The notes beneath the pieces are model-generated. The model was not told the DNA's origin and ran no database searches. It saw only the letters and a list, made by a program, of their open reading frames with translations. A DNA stretch of 64,000 nt, from contig JBPOHI010000003.1 in the NCBI GenBank assembly GCA_052035735.1, forward strand, positions 1-64,000, in the 5' to 3' direction. The stretch comes from JAGPDF01 sp052035735. GTDB lineage: Bacteria > Acidobacteriota > Thermoanaerobaculia > Multivoradales > JAGPDF01. A program made the position numbers and the translations under genes. Shown in pieces: positions 26,297 to 34,402 of this stretch. Every line of letters begins with the position of its first letter. Within the stretch, counting starts at the first letter, position 1.

Positions 26297-26312
26297 AGCA
26301 GGCCTCGTGCCA
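26297..26312 (-). promoter_or_regulatory. Sigma-54 promoter of the precursor operon
   Basis: On the minus strand the sequence reads TGGCACGAGGCCTGCT, matching the sigma-54 consensus TGGCACG-N4-TTGCW at all defined positions but one (C for the first T of TTGC). The GG and GC elements have the required spacing. Transcription would begin near 26286, leaving a leader of about 100 bases before the precursor ATG. A sigma-54-dependent AAA+ activator is encoded 1.7 kb upstream on the same strand. Confidence 0.78.
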
Positions 26313-26458
26313 TCCTGTGTCGAAAAGGTCAAGTTATTGAAACGAAAGGACTCGGGACCTTCCGTACCGGTGCCGGCATGGGGGAGAGTCGGGCCGGGGC
26401 GCGACTTTGTCTGGTCCCCGCCCGACTGGGTGGGGCCTGCCGACCTTCGCGGGCGGGC

Positions 26459-27976
26459 TCAGAAGCAGAGGTCGCAGGCCGCGTCGGGATCCAGGGCGAT
26501 CCGTTCCTTGAGGTCGGCGATGTCGAGCGGCACGAACGCCCGGCGGTACGACTCCGTGCCGACGATGAGCGGCGGATCGGCGGCGAGGCGCGCGCGCAGC
26601 AGCTCCTCGATCCGCGACACCCGGGCGCGTGCCCGCTGGTGAACCTCGCGCCAGCCTTCCCTGAAAGCGGCGATGGCGGCGGGCGAAGCTGTGCGCGGGT
26701 CGATGAAGGCGCGGCGGGTGCGCTGGATCGCGCCGCGCGAGACGACCCGGCGCTCGCCCAGGCGAGCGAGCTCGGCGTCGCTCCAGCGGGCCAGCCACCT
26801 GGGGTCGAAACGACCTTCGAGACCGGAGAGGTCGAGGGCACGATCGAACAGGGTGTACTCGTAGTCCACCATGGTCAGCCGCTCGGTGCCGCCCTGGCGG
26901 GTGAGAAAGGCGTTGCGTGGTCGGAGATCGGCATTGGCGAGCAGGAGCGCGGAGGCGCCGTGGCGGCCGATCTCGAAGGCGAGCTCGACGCCGGGCACTT
27001 CCGCGGTCAGCTTCTCTCCGGTGACCGCGCGCGACAGGAGAAGGGTCTCGGCGCCGGCTTGAACCTCCACGCGATTGGTCTCGATCCCGAGCTCGGCGTG
27101 GAGCGGGCGCGCGATCGCTTCGATCCACGCCGCCTCCGGGTGACGAAAACGCTTGAGATAGAGCTCCTCGCTCCAGCCCTCGTCCCACCTGACCTCGGCC
27201 TTCGCCACCAGGTTGTAGCGGCCCTGGAGCGCATCCGGCAGGAGGCGGACCTCGACCAGGCTGCCCATCGAGCCGCCGAGCTGCATCCGCCTGCCCGGCG
27301 CCGCGAGCGGCTGCGCTTCGCCGCGTTCCAGGCCCTCGATCCAGGCGAGGTCGTCGAAGCGCGCGATCGCGCCGGGGCCGCCCGGGCCGATCCGCAGCGC
27401 ATGCATGCCCAGGGAGCGGGGAGCCTGAACGTCGTTGGCGAGCGAGTCGCCGATCATCATCGCCGCTTCGGCGGGGACGCCGAGCTGCTCGAGGGCCGCG
27501 CCGTAGCTCGCTTCGACGGGCTTCTTCACCCCGAGGTCGCACGAAAAGAGCGTCCGGTCGAACGACTCGGCGAGTCCGAAGCGTGCGAACGGCCCGCGAT
27601 AGGGGCTCGCCGAGTTGGTGAGCAGCGCCAGCGCGAGGCCGCGCCGGCGCAGGAACCCCAGGATGGAGCGCGCCGAGGGCTCGATCCGCGCCGTCGCGAG
27701 CTCGCGTTCGAGCAGCTCGAGGGCGTGCTCCCGGGCGCGCAGCCGGTCGAGGTCCGCCCGCGGCGGGAAGCGCTCGAAGATCGCGTCGACGAACTCCTCG
27801 GCCGTAGAGAAGGCGCGCACCACCAGGACATCGCGCAGGAACTCGATCCACTCCCGCCGGCCGGCAGTGATCAGGCGCGAGATCCCGCGCTGGAACGGCC
27901 GTTCGTCGAGGTGAATCAGGGTGCCGTAGAGATCGAAGACGAGCGCCCGGACGGTACCCGAGGTCGGCGCGCTCAG
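26459..27976 (-). CDS. HAD-superfamily domain fused to kinase-like domain
   Basis: About 505 residues. The N-terminal half has HAD motifs: VFDLYGTLI (nucleophile Asp), LLTNS, GVKKPVEASYG and MIGDSLANDV. The C-terminal half resembles aminoglycoside-kinase-type folds: ELYLKRFRH, NADLRPRNAFL and MVDYEYTLFD. Motif I lies upstream of the first ATG/GTG/TTG codon (GTG 27823), so translation must start earlier. The best candidate is CTG 27976, whose CTGA overlaps the sigma-54 activator stop. The frame then runs unbroken. It sits between the activator and the precursor, so a role in tuning the locus or modifying a small molecule is possible but unproven. Confidence 0.75.
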   Translation of the reverse strand: MSAPTSGTVRALVFDLYGTLIHLDERPFQRGISRLITAGRREWIEFLRDVLVVRAFSTAEEFVDAIFERFPPRADLDRLRAREHALELLERELATARIEPSARSILGFLRRRGLALALLTNSASPYRGPFARFGLAESFDRTLFSCDLGVKKPVEASYGAALEQLGVPAEAAMMIGDSLANDVQAPRSLGMHALRIGPGGPGAIARFDDLAWIEGLERGEAQPLAAPGRRMQLGGSMGSLVEVRLLPDALQGRYNLVAKAEVRWDEGWSEELYLKRFRHPEAAWIEAIARPLHAELGIETNRVEVQAGAETLLLSRAVTGEKLTAEVPGVELAFEIGRHGASALLLANADLRPRNAFLTRQGGTERLTMVDYEYTLFDRALDLSGLEGRFDPRWLARWSDAELARLGERRVVSRGAIQRTRRAFIDPRTASPAAIAAFREGWREVHQRARARVSRIEELLRARLAADPPLIVGTESYRRAFVPLDIADLKERIALDPDAACDLCF

Positions 27977-29112
27977 GGGTTCGTCTCCCTGCTCGGCCGG
28001 GGCTGCAGGCGATGATGGTGCAGGAAGCCCATGAATCGCTTGTAGTCGGCGGCGGGAACGCCCCAGAGCTCGAGGAGTCTGCGGTAGCTGCCGCCGGAGT
28101 CGAGGAGGCCCATCGTCAGCAGCCGCCGGACTTCGTGGCGCGAGAGATCGCGGTCGAGAAACGGGATGTGGACGAGCGCCCAGAAGTCGGCGTTGCCGCG
28201 CGCCAGCTGGGCGTGAAGGTCTGCCACCTGATCCTCGCGCGGACCCGTCGCGAGCTCGAGGCGGTCGACGAAGTCGATCGGCTCGATCCTGTTCGATTCA
28301 GCGAGCGCATAGCCGGTGGTCACGACACTGAGCAGCTCGCGTACGTTCCCCGGCCAGCGATAGCCCGCCAAGAGGCGCAGCGACTCGTCCGAGAAGTGGC
28401 GCGAAGTGCCGTAGCGGCAGGCGAGCTTGTCGAGCACCCACTCGATCAGCAGGAGCCAGTCGTCGCCGCGATCGCGCAAGGCGGGCGGCTCGATCATGAA
28501 GTAGCGCAGCCGGAAGAGCAGGTCGTTGCGGAAGCGTTCGGACATCACCATCTCGTTGAGGGAGCGGTTGGTGGCCGAGACGATGCGGACACTCGCCTTG
28601 CGCGCGACCTCCGACCCCAGGGGGCGGAACTCGCCGGTGCCGATGGCACGCAGGAGCATCACCTGGGCGTTCATCGCCAGATCGCCGATCTCGTCTAGAA
28701 ACACCACGCCGCCGTCGGCGGTCTCGAAGCAGCCACGGTGGTCGCTGACCGCGCCGGTGAAACTCCCTTTGCGATGCCCGAAGAGCTCCGAAACGGTGAG
28801 GTTGCCCTCCTGGAACTGCGGACAGTTCACCGACACGAAGGGGCGTTCCGAGCGATTGCCGAGCAGGTGAATCGACTGCGCCAGCGACTCCTTGCCGACG
28901 CCACTCTCGCCGTAGATCAGGACCGGATCGTCGTAGCTCGCCACCTTGGCGATGCGCTTCAGCGTCCCTTCGAGCTTCGGCGAGCGGCCGACGATCTCGA
29001 CGGCGCGGTCCGCGCCCAGCTTGCGCACCGAGCTCGCGCGGATCTCGAGCGCAGCCGGCAGAAAGAAGCGCTCGTTGCGAGGGGGCGGGTCGGGCTTGGA
29101 GGGGCGGCTCAT
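27973..29112 (-). CDS. Sigma-54-dependent transcriptional activator
   Basis: About 379 residues. An AAA+ domain of the NtrC class covers about 40-275: IYGESGVGKESLAQSIH (Walker A), HRKGSFTGAVSDH (the sigma-54-contacting GAFTGA loop, with Ser for Ala), GGVVFLDEIGDL (Walker B) and YRWPGNVREL. There is no N-terminal receiver domain, only a short 40-residue segment, so activation must come from elsewhere or be constitutive. The C-terminal 90 residues include a helical segment likely to bind DNA. ATG 29112 is used; an in-frame GTG at 29133 is possible. The most likely target is the sigma-54 promoter at 26297. Confidence 0.88.
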   Translation of the reverse strand: MSRPSKPDPPPRNERFFLPAALEIRASSVRKLGADRAVEIVGRSPKLEGTLKRIAKVASYDDPVLIYGESGVGKESLAQSIHLLGNRSERPFVSVNCPQFQEGNLTVSELFGHRKGSFTGAVSDHRGCFETADGGVVFLDEIGDLAMNAQVMLLRAIGTGEFRPLGSEVARKASVRIVSATNRSLNEMVMSERFRNDLLFRLRYFMIEPPALRDRGDDWLLLIEWVLDKLACRYGTSRHFSDESLRLLAGYRWPGNVRELLSVVTTGYALAESNRIEPIDFVDRLELATGPREDQVADLHAQLARGNADFWALVHIPFLDRDLSRHEVRRLLTMGLLDSGGSYRRLLELWGVPAADYKRFMGFLHHHRLQPRPSRETNP

Positions 29113-29225
29113 GGCAGCAGCGATCGATCGCACAAAAGGACCGGGCCGACCTGCGAGAGGTCGGTTCCGGCTTTCGGAGCCTGGCTGGCGTCAAACGCCG
29201 GGCGAATCTACAATCCCCTCTCGAT

Positions 29226-30041
29226 ATGGTCAAATCTCCGAGCAAGCCCGGCGGCCCCGGCGCCGGTCGCAATGCGCATTTGAGCGACTACGCCGCCGGA
29301 GCGATCATCGTCCAGGAGGGCGCTCCCGGTTCCGAGATGTTCATCATCGACGAGGGCGAGGTCGAGATCGTGCGCAACCTGGGCGAGCACGAGCGCGTCC
29401 TCACGACGCTCGGTCCCGGTGACTTCTTCGGCGAGATGTCGGTGCTCGAGACTCGCCCACGCAGCGCGACGGCGCGGGCCAAGGTCGCCTGCCGCCTGCT
29501 TCCGATCGACGCTTCGACGTTCGATGCCCTGTTGCGCGAGCACCCCGAGGTCGGCGTCCGGATGATGCGCAAGCTGTCGGCCCGGCTGCGCGGCTACGAG
29601 GAACAGGAGGAGCGCGCTGCGAGAGTGGGCATGGCGCTGCTGCAACAGAAGGCCGCACCCGCGACGCCGGAGCCGGCGCCGAAAGTCGCGCCGGCGGCGA
29701 CTCCGGCAGCGGCGGGAGCGCGCCTGGAGCACGCCTCGGGCCGGGCGATCGCGATCGTGGCCGACGGCGAGCAGGTGATCGGCAGGCCCGACCCGGTAAC
29801 GGGCGCGGTACCGGAGATCGACCTCGGCGGCCTCGACACCGAGCGCACGCTGTCGCGCCGGCACGCCCGGATCATCGGCCGCGACGGCCAGTACTTCCTG
29901 CGCGAGGAGATCGGCACCTCGAACGGCACCTGGGTGGGGAGCGTGCGGCTCGCAGCCGGCGTCGAGCATCCGCTCGCCGATCAGGATCGCCTGCGCTTCG
30001 GCAGACTCGACTTCGTCTTTCGGCTCGGTGGGTCGGCCTGA
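29226..30041 (+). CDS. Cyclic-nucleotide-binding and FHA domain protein
   Basis: A 271-residue protein. The N-terminal half is a cNMP-binding domain with FFGEMSVLETRPRSATA, which keeps the Glu and Arg that grip the cyclic phosphate. A linker rich in Ala/Pro follows at about 135-165, then an FHA domain (VIGRPDPVTGAVPEIDL, TLSRRHARIIG, SNGTWVGSVRL). It would sense a cyclic nucleotide and dock to phosphothreonine. It is divergent from the sigma-54 activator across 113 bases. A TACAAT box at 29209-29214 could be its -10 element, giving a very short leader. The STAS gene follows by one base. Confidence 0.88.
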   Translation: MVKSPSKPGGPGAGRNAHLSDYAAGAIIVQEGAPGSEMFIIDEGEVEIVRNLGEHERVLTTLGPGDFFGEMSVLETRPRSATARAKVACRLLPIDASTFDALLREHPEVGVRMMRKLSARLRGYEEQEERAARVGMALLQQKAAPATPEPAPKVAPAATPAAAGARLEHASGRAIAIVADGEQVIGRPDPVTGAVPEIDLGGLDTERTLSRRHARIIGRDGQYFLREEIGTSNGTWVGSVRLAAGVEHPLADQDRLRFGRLDFVFRLGGSA

Positions 30042-30042
30042 G

Positions 30043-30546
30043 ATGGCGTTCGCCGTTCAGACGATCGAGGAGGGCGGGCTCGTCGTGCTCGCGCTCACCG
30101 GCCAACTCGATTCGCGCACCGCACCGGCGCTCGAACGCGAGACCACGAAGGCCTTGAGCGCGAACTGCAGCGCGCTGCTGTTCGATCTCTCCGCGCTCGA
30201 CTTCGTCGCCAGTGCCGGGCTGCGGGTCGTGATCATGGTCGGCAAACGACTGGCCTCGGACGGCGGCGCGATCGCGCTCTGCGGCCTCAACGCGAGTGTC
30301 CGCGAAGTCTTCGACATCGCCGGGTTCTCCAGCCTCTTCCCGATCCACCCCGATCGCGCCCGCGCGGTCGCCGCGCTCGCTGGCCGTTCCCGGCTGGGCG
30401 GGATCGGACGCATGGCGGATCGCCTGCTGCACCGGCGCAGCGAGCCCGCCGGCCCGCCTCAGCTCGGCGCGCGATCCGTGGCCGATCCGGCCCGCGTGGC
30501 GCTCGCGGCCGAGATCCTGAATCGGGGAAGTTCGACTTCGAAGTGA
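30043..30546 (+). CDS. STAS-domain anti-sigma factor antagonist
   Basis: A 167-residue protein. Residues 1-110 form a STAS domain (ALTGQLDSRTAPALE, LLFDLSALDFVASAGLRVVIMVGK) with Ser57 in the position phosphorylated by anti-sigma kinases in SpoIIAA/RsbV proteins. The last 55 residues are a low-complexity Arg/Ala extension not typical of the family. ATG 30043 follows the TGA of the cNMP-FHA gene directly, so the two are co-transcribed. Plausible partners are the ATPase domain encoded at 9123 and the PP2C phosphatase encoded convergently at 30581. Confidence 0.88.
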   Translation: MAFAVQTIEEGGLVVLALTGQLDSRTAPALERETTKALSANCSALLFDLSALDFVASAGLRVVIMVGKRLASDGGAIALCGLNASVREVFDIAGFSSLFPIHPDRARAVAALAGRSRLGGIGRMADRLLHRRSEPAGPPQLGARSVADPARVALAAEILNRGSSTSK

Positions 30547-30571
30547 GGGCAAGTCCTCCCGGGGAGCGCCT

Positions 30572-30592
30572 GCGCGCGCCTCAGGCGCGCGC
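30572..30592. terminator. GC-rich inverted repeat between convergent genes
   Basis: Ten-base arms GCGCGCGCCT and AGGCGCGCGC are separated by a single base. The repeat overlaps the stop codon of the minus-strand phosphatase gene and lies 26 bases after the STAS stop. It could act as a bidirectional pause or termination signal, but there is no T run on either side. Confidence 0.4.
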
Positions 30593-32239
30593 CAGACAGA
30601 GAAGCGTCAGGTCGTCGTCGAAGCCGTGATCGCCGACGAAGGCGCGCGCCGCGACCAGCAGGGATTGGATCGCCTGGTTCGGATCTTCGCTCGGCAGGCG
30701 GCGCACGTTCTCGATGATCCGCGCGTTGCCGAACCGCTGCAGCCCCTCGTTGGCCGCCTCGGTGAGTCCGTCGGTGGCGAACAGCAGGAGATCTCCCACG
30801 GACATCCTCCATGAAGCCGCGGGTGCGAGCAGCGGCCGCCGCACGCCGAGCGCGTTGCCGGACTGGAGCTTGAGCTCGCCCACCCGGCCGTCGCGATGAC
30901 GCACGATCGGCAGCAGGTGCCCGGCGTTGGCGATCTCGAGGCTGCCGCTCGCCGGGTCGAGAACGGCAAAGCTCGCGGTGACGAACATGCCTTCGTCGTT
31001 TTCGGCGAAGACCAGATCGTTGAGCTCCTCGAGCACCGCGGCGGGATGCTCGTTGCGCGCCGCCGCCGCGCGGAGGACACTGGTCAGACGGGCCATCATC
31101 AGCGCGCCCGAGACCCCCTTGCCCGAGACGTCGCCGATCGCCAGGCCGATCCGGCCGCTTGCCAGCGGGAAGAAGTCGTAGAGGTCGCCGCCCACTTCGG
31201 CTGCGGGCGAGTACTCGACGGCGAGGCCGTATCCCGGGACTTCCGGCGGGGCCGACGGCAGAAAACTGCGCTGCAGCCGCCGCGCCAGGGCGAGGTCGTG
31301 CTCGAGGATGTCGCGCTCGACCAGCTTCTGGTGCAGACGTGCGTGCTCGATCGCGAGCGCGATCGGCCCGGCGATGCCCGACAGGAGATCGAGATCGTCG
31401 GCGGTGAAGCCGCTGCGCTCCTCGGTGTTGTCGACCTGCAGCACGCCGACCAGCCGCTCCTCCACGAGCAGCGGCAGGCAGGCCACCGCGCGCAGGTTGA
31501 GGTGGCGCACCGACTTGGCGACCTCGAATCCCGCCTCGGCGCCGACGTCGACCGAAACCAGCGGTTCCCGGCGGCGCACGACCGCGTCGATGAGCGTGCG
31601 GCTGGCGGGAATCTCCTCGACCGAGCCGCTGCGGGTCCGCGCTCCGATCGAGGTGAGCTCGCCGCTCTCCGGCTCGCGCCGCAGGATGAAGGCGCGCCCG
31701 GCCTGCGGCAGCACGGCCATGGCCTTCTCGAGCAGGGCGTCGAAGAGCTCGCGTTCGTTGAGCGTCTGGGTCAGCACGACGCCGGCCTGGCGGAAGAAGT
31801 CGAGTTTGCGGCGCAGGCGTTCGAGCTCGTCCACTTGCGGTCCGGACCGGTGCAGCTCCGCAAGCGGGATGACCACCGGAATCGGTCCCGAGAGGCGCGG
31901 CCCGTCGCGCATCTTGATGACGTGGGATCGTGTGCCGTCGAGCCGGGACGAGTCGGAGTCGTGGAACACCAGCACCGCCGAACCGACGCGCACCTCGTCG
32001 CCGTTCAGCAGCGCGGTCGGCTCGACGACAGGCTCGCCATTCAGAAAGGTCCCGTTGCCGCTGCCGAGATCGATCAGGAAACAGCGCTCGTCGGCCACCG
32101 AGATCTGCGCGTGTCGCCTTGAGACCGAGGCTTCGGGCAGGACGACGTCGCACTGCTGACCACGGCCGAGGATCACCGAGCGCGAGAAGTTGAAACGTTG
32201 GCCCTGGCGCGGCGCGGACTGGTGGACGAGAATCGGCAT
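30581..32239 (-). CDS. FHA-GAF-PP2C phosphatase (RsbU/SpoIIE type)
   Basis: A 552-residue protein with three domains. FHA is at about 15-100 (VILGRGQQCDVVLPEASVSRRHAQI, GNGTFLNGEPV). GAF is at about 150-300 (EAGFEVAKSVRHLNLRAVACLPLLVEERLVGVLQVDN). The SpoIIE-type PP2C phosphatase is at about 325-552 (YSPAAEVGGDLYDFFPL with metal-binding Asp352, SGKGVSGALMMARL, DDDLTLLCLA). Such proteins dephosphorylate STAS antagonists to release a sigma factor or other partner, and the STAS gene lies immediately convergent. No membrane segment is visible. The GAF domain probably senses a small ligand or redox state. Confidence 0.92.
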   Translation of the reverse strand: MPILVHQSAPRQGQRFNFSRSVILGRGQQCDVVLPEASVSRRHAQISVADERCFLIDLGSGNGTFLNGEPVVEPTALLNGDEVRVGSAVLVFHDSDSSRLDGTRSHVIKMRDGPRLSGPIPVVIPLAELHRSGPQVDELERLRRKLDFFRQAGVVLTQTLNERELFDALLEKAMAVLPQAGRAFILRREPESGELTSIGARTRSGSVEEIPASRTLIDAVVRRREPLVSVDVGAEAGFEVAKSVRHLNLRAVACLPLLVEERLVGVLQVDNTEERSGFTADDLDLLSGIAGPIALAIEHARLHQKLVERDILEHDLALARRLQRSFLPSAPPEVPGYGLAVEYSPAAEVGGDLYDFFPLASGRIGLAIGDVSGKGVSGALMMARLTSVLRAAAARNEHPAAVLEELNDLVFAENDEGMFVTASFAVLDPASGSLEIANAGHLLPIVRHRDGRVGELKLQSGNALGVRRPLLAPAASWRMSVGDLLLFATDGLTEAANEGLQRFGNARIIENVRRLPSEDPNQAIQSLLVAARAFVGDHGFDDDLTLLCLARA

Positions 32240-32404
32240 CGTTCCGCCGGATCATAGCGGTAGGCGGCGGGCCTCCCGCCGCTTTCTCCCTCGACCGAAT
32301 CGCGATAGCTTACCGGCCGGGCGAGGCGCGGCCTTTTCCCGGCGAGGCCCCGCCTGGGGAGTTTCGTCCCGTGCCGCCGCCTGGCCGAGAATCCGGAGGC
32401 CCCG

Positions 32405-34393
32405 ATGCGCATCCCGACTCTCACGCTGTTCAGTTGCCTGTCCGTGGCGCTCGTTGCGCCCGAATTCGGAGCCGGCCGGCTCGGCGCGGAGAAATCTCCG
32501 CCCGAGGTACGGCACCCCGAAGACCTCTTCATCGTGGACTGTCTGCTGCCGTCCCGGGTGCGCAACCTCGGGCGCCAGGCCAAGTTCGCCGCGCCCCGTC
32601 AGGTCGTTCGCACGAACGCCCACGAGTGCGGCCTGCGCGGCGGTGAGTACACCCTCGATCCGGCCCGGAACGACTTCGCGTTGCAGGCCTGGCTGGCCCA
32701 GGCAGAGGGCGGTGACGCCGAGGCCGCCAACAACGTCGGCGAGATCTACGAACAGGGTGTGCGCGGCGAGCCCGACTTCGTTCAGGCGGCGATCTGGTAC
32801 CGCAAGGCCGCGGACCGGGGAAGCCGCCGGGCGCAGCGCAACCTGGCGCACTGCTACGAATCGGGCAGCGGCGTCGCGGCCGATCCGGTCCAGGCGATCG
32901 TCTGGTATCGCAAGGCGGCTGGGCTCGCCGGGGCTGCGGACCTCGACCTCGAGAAGGAGGTGGCGGCGCTGCGTTCCGAAGTCGCCCGTCTCGCGGCGGA
33001 GGCAGCGAGCGCCAAGGCGGCGCTCGAGCACAATGCCGCCGAGCTCGCCCGCGCCCGGGAGTCTCTGAGGATCGCCGAGCGCGATCTCTCGCAGGCGAAG
33101 ACCGCGCTCGCGGCCGACACGGCGGCGGCCGCGGCACAGGCTGCGGCCAAGGCCCCGGCGGCCACCGCCAAGGCTCTTCCCCCTGCGACCGTTCCGCCTG
33201 CGGTTGCTGAGCGACAGGCCACCGTCGAAGCGAGTCGCAAGCGGGTTGCCGACCTCGAAGCGGCGCAGGATCGCTACCGCCGCCTGGCCTTGGAGCTCGA
33301 ATCGTCCGCCGCCGCGGCGAAGGACCTCGCGGCGCGCGGGCGCGAGGCGGTGATCGCCAAGCGCGCGCCAGCGATCGAGTTCCTCCGTCCCGACGTCCTC
33401 GCGACGCGCGGTCCGGCACTGGTCTCCGTCCCGGCGGGCGCCCGCGAGGTCGAGATCGTCGGCAAGGTCACCGCGGAGCTCGGCCTTGTCGAGTTCACCG
33501 CCGCGGGAGAACGCCACGAGATCGGGGCGGACGGAATGTTCCGGCTGCGGCTCTCGGTGGAGACCACCCGACCGGTCCCCTTCGTCGCCATCGACCGCGC
33601 GGCGAGAAGGACGGAGACGGAGATCGTCTTCGTGGCGGCGGGCACTGGCCCTCCGGTCGCGGCACCTCTCACTGCCGCGCCGCGCGAGACCGGTCGTCGT
33701 TTCCACGCCCTGGTGCTCGCCGGCGGGGCGTATCGGAAGTTCGCTCCCCTGCAGACCGCGATCGCGGACGGAGAGGATCTCGCGGCGATGCTCCGCGACC
33801 GCTTCGGCTTCGAAGTGGACTGGCTGCCCGACGCGACGTTTCTCTCCGCCATGCAGCGTCTGACCGAGCTTGCCAGCCGGCTGGGACCGAACGACGATCT
33901 GCTGGTCTACTTCGCCGGCCACGGCCGGATCGACCCGGCGACCGGTCGTGGCTACTGGCTGCCCGTCGATGCCGATCCTGACGATCCTTCGACGTGGATT
34001 CCGAACGAGGCGCTGGCGAAGATCTTCGGCGTCATGCGCGCCGGCCGGGTGCTGGTGGTCGCCGACAGCTGCTACGCCGGCGCCCTCGGAGGGCTGGGCC
34101 TGGAGCGGACCAAGGGCAGTGGGGGAGGCCGGGTCCGCAGCGTCCTCTCGTCGGGGGGCCTCGCGCCGGTTCTGGACGAGGGGGCGGGGCGGCACTCGAT
34201 CTTCGCCCGTGCGCTGCTCACCGTGCTCTCCCTGGCGCGGGAGCCGCTCTCCGCCGATCGGCTGTATCAGGCGGTCGCGGCCCGGGTCGCCTTTCGGTCG
34301 GCGGAGCTCGGTGTCGCGCAGCGGCCCGACTACGCGCAGATCGGTTTCGCCGGACACGAAGGCGGCGATTTCATCTTCCAGCCGAAGAGCTGA
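32405..34393 (+). CDS. Secreted metacaspase-like protease with Sel1 repeats
   Basis: A 662-residue protein. It has an N-terminal signal peptide (TLFSCLSVALVAPEFGAG), two Sel1-like repeats at about 95-180 (AAIWYRKAADRGSRRAQRNLAHCYESG), a helical region at about 185-330, a beta-rich segment, and a C-terminal caspase fold at about 430-660. The catalytic dyad is His506 in YFAGHGRI and Cys556 in DSCYAG, so it should be active, with metacaspase preference for Arg/Lys. ATG 32405 follows GGAGG. It is convergent with the Ser/Thr kinase gene after 9 bases and probably acts in the periplasm. The target is unknown. Confidence 0.88.
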   Translation: MRIPTLTLFSCLSVALVAPEFGAGRLGAEKSPPEVRHPEDLFIVDCLLPSRVRNLGRQAKFAAPRQVVRTNAHECGLRGGEYTLDPARNDFALQAWLAQAEGGDAEAANNVGEIYEQGVRGEPDFVQAAIWYRKAADRGSRRAQRNLAHCYESGSGVAADPVQAIVWYRKAAGLAGAADLDLEKEVAALRSEVARLAAEAASAKAALEHNAAELARARESLRIAERDLSQAKTALAADTAAAAAQAAAKAPAATAKALPPATVPPAVAERQATVEASRKRVADLEAAQDRYRRLALELESSAAAAKDLAARGREAVIAKRAPAIEFLRPDVLATRGPALVSVPAGAREVEIVGKVTAELGLVEFTAAGERHEIGADGMFRLRLSVETTRPVPFVAIDRAARRTETEIVFVAAGTGPPVAAPLTAAPRETGRRFHALVLAGGAYRKFAPLQTAIADGEDLAAMLRDRFGFEVDWLPDATFLSAMQRLTELASRLGPNDDLLVYFAGHGRIDPATGRGYWLPVDADPDDPSTWIPNEALAKIFGVMRAGRVLVVADSCYAGALGGLGLERTKGSGGGRVRSVLSSGGLAPVLDEGAGRHSIFARALLTVLSLAREPLSADRLYQAVAARVAFRSAELGVAQRPDYAQIGFAGHEGGDFIFQPKS

Positions 34394-34402
34394 GCGGAAG
34401 AC

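Noticed and set aside
26286..26340. Sigma-70 promoter with TTGACC and TATGTA upstream of the precursor gene
   Set aside because: The spacing is about 29 bases, too long for sigma-70. The overlapping sigma-54 match is far stronger.
25727..28015. Plus-strand open frame across the precursor and HAD/kinase genes
   Set aside because: It is antisense to the NHLP precursor and the HAD motifs, both of which have family signatures; the frame itself is Arg/Gly/Glu-rich without any motif.
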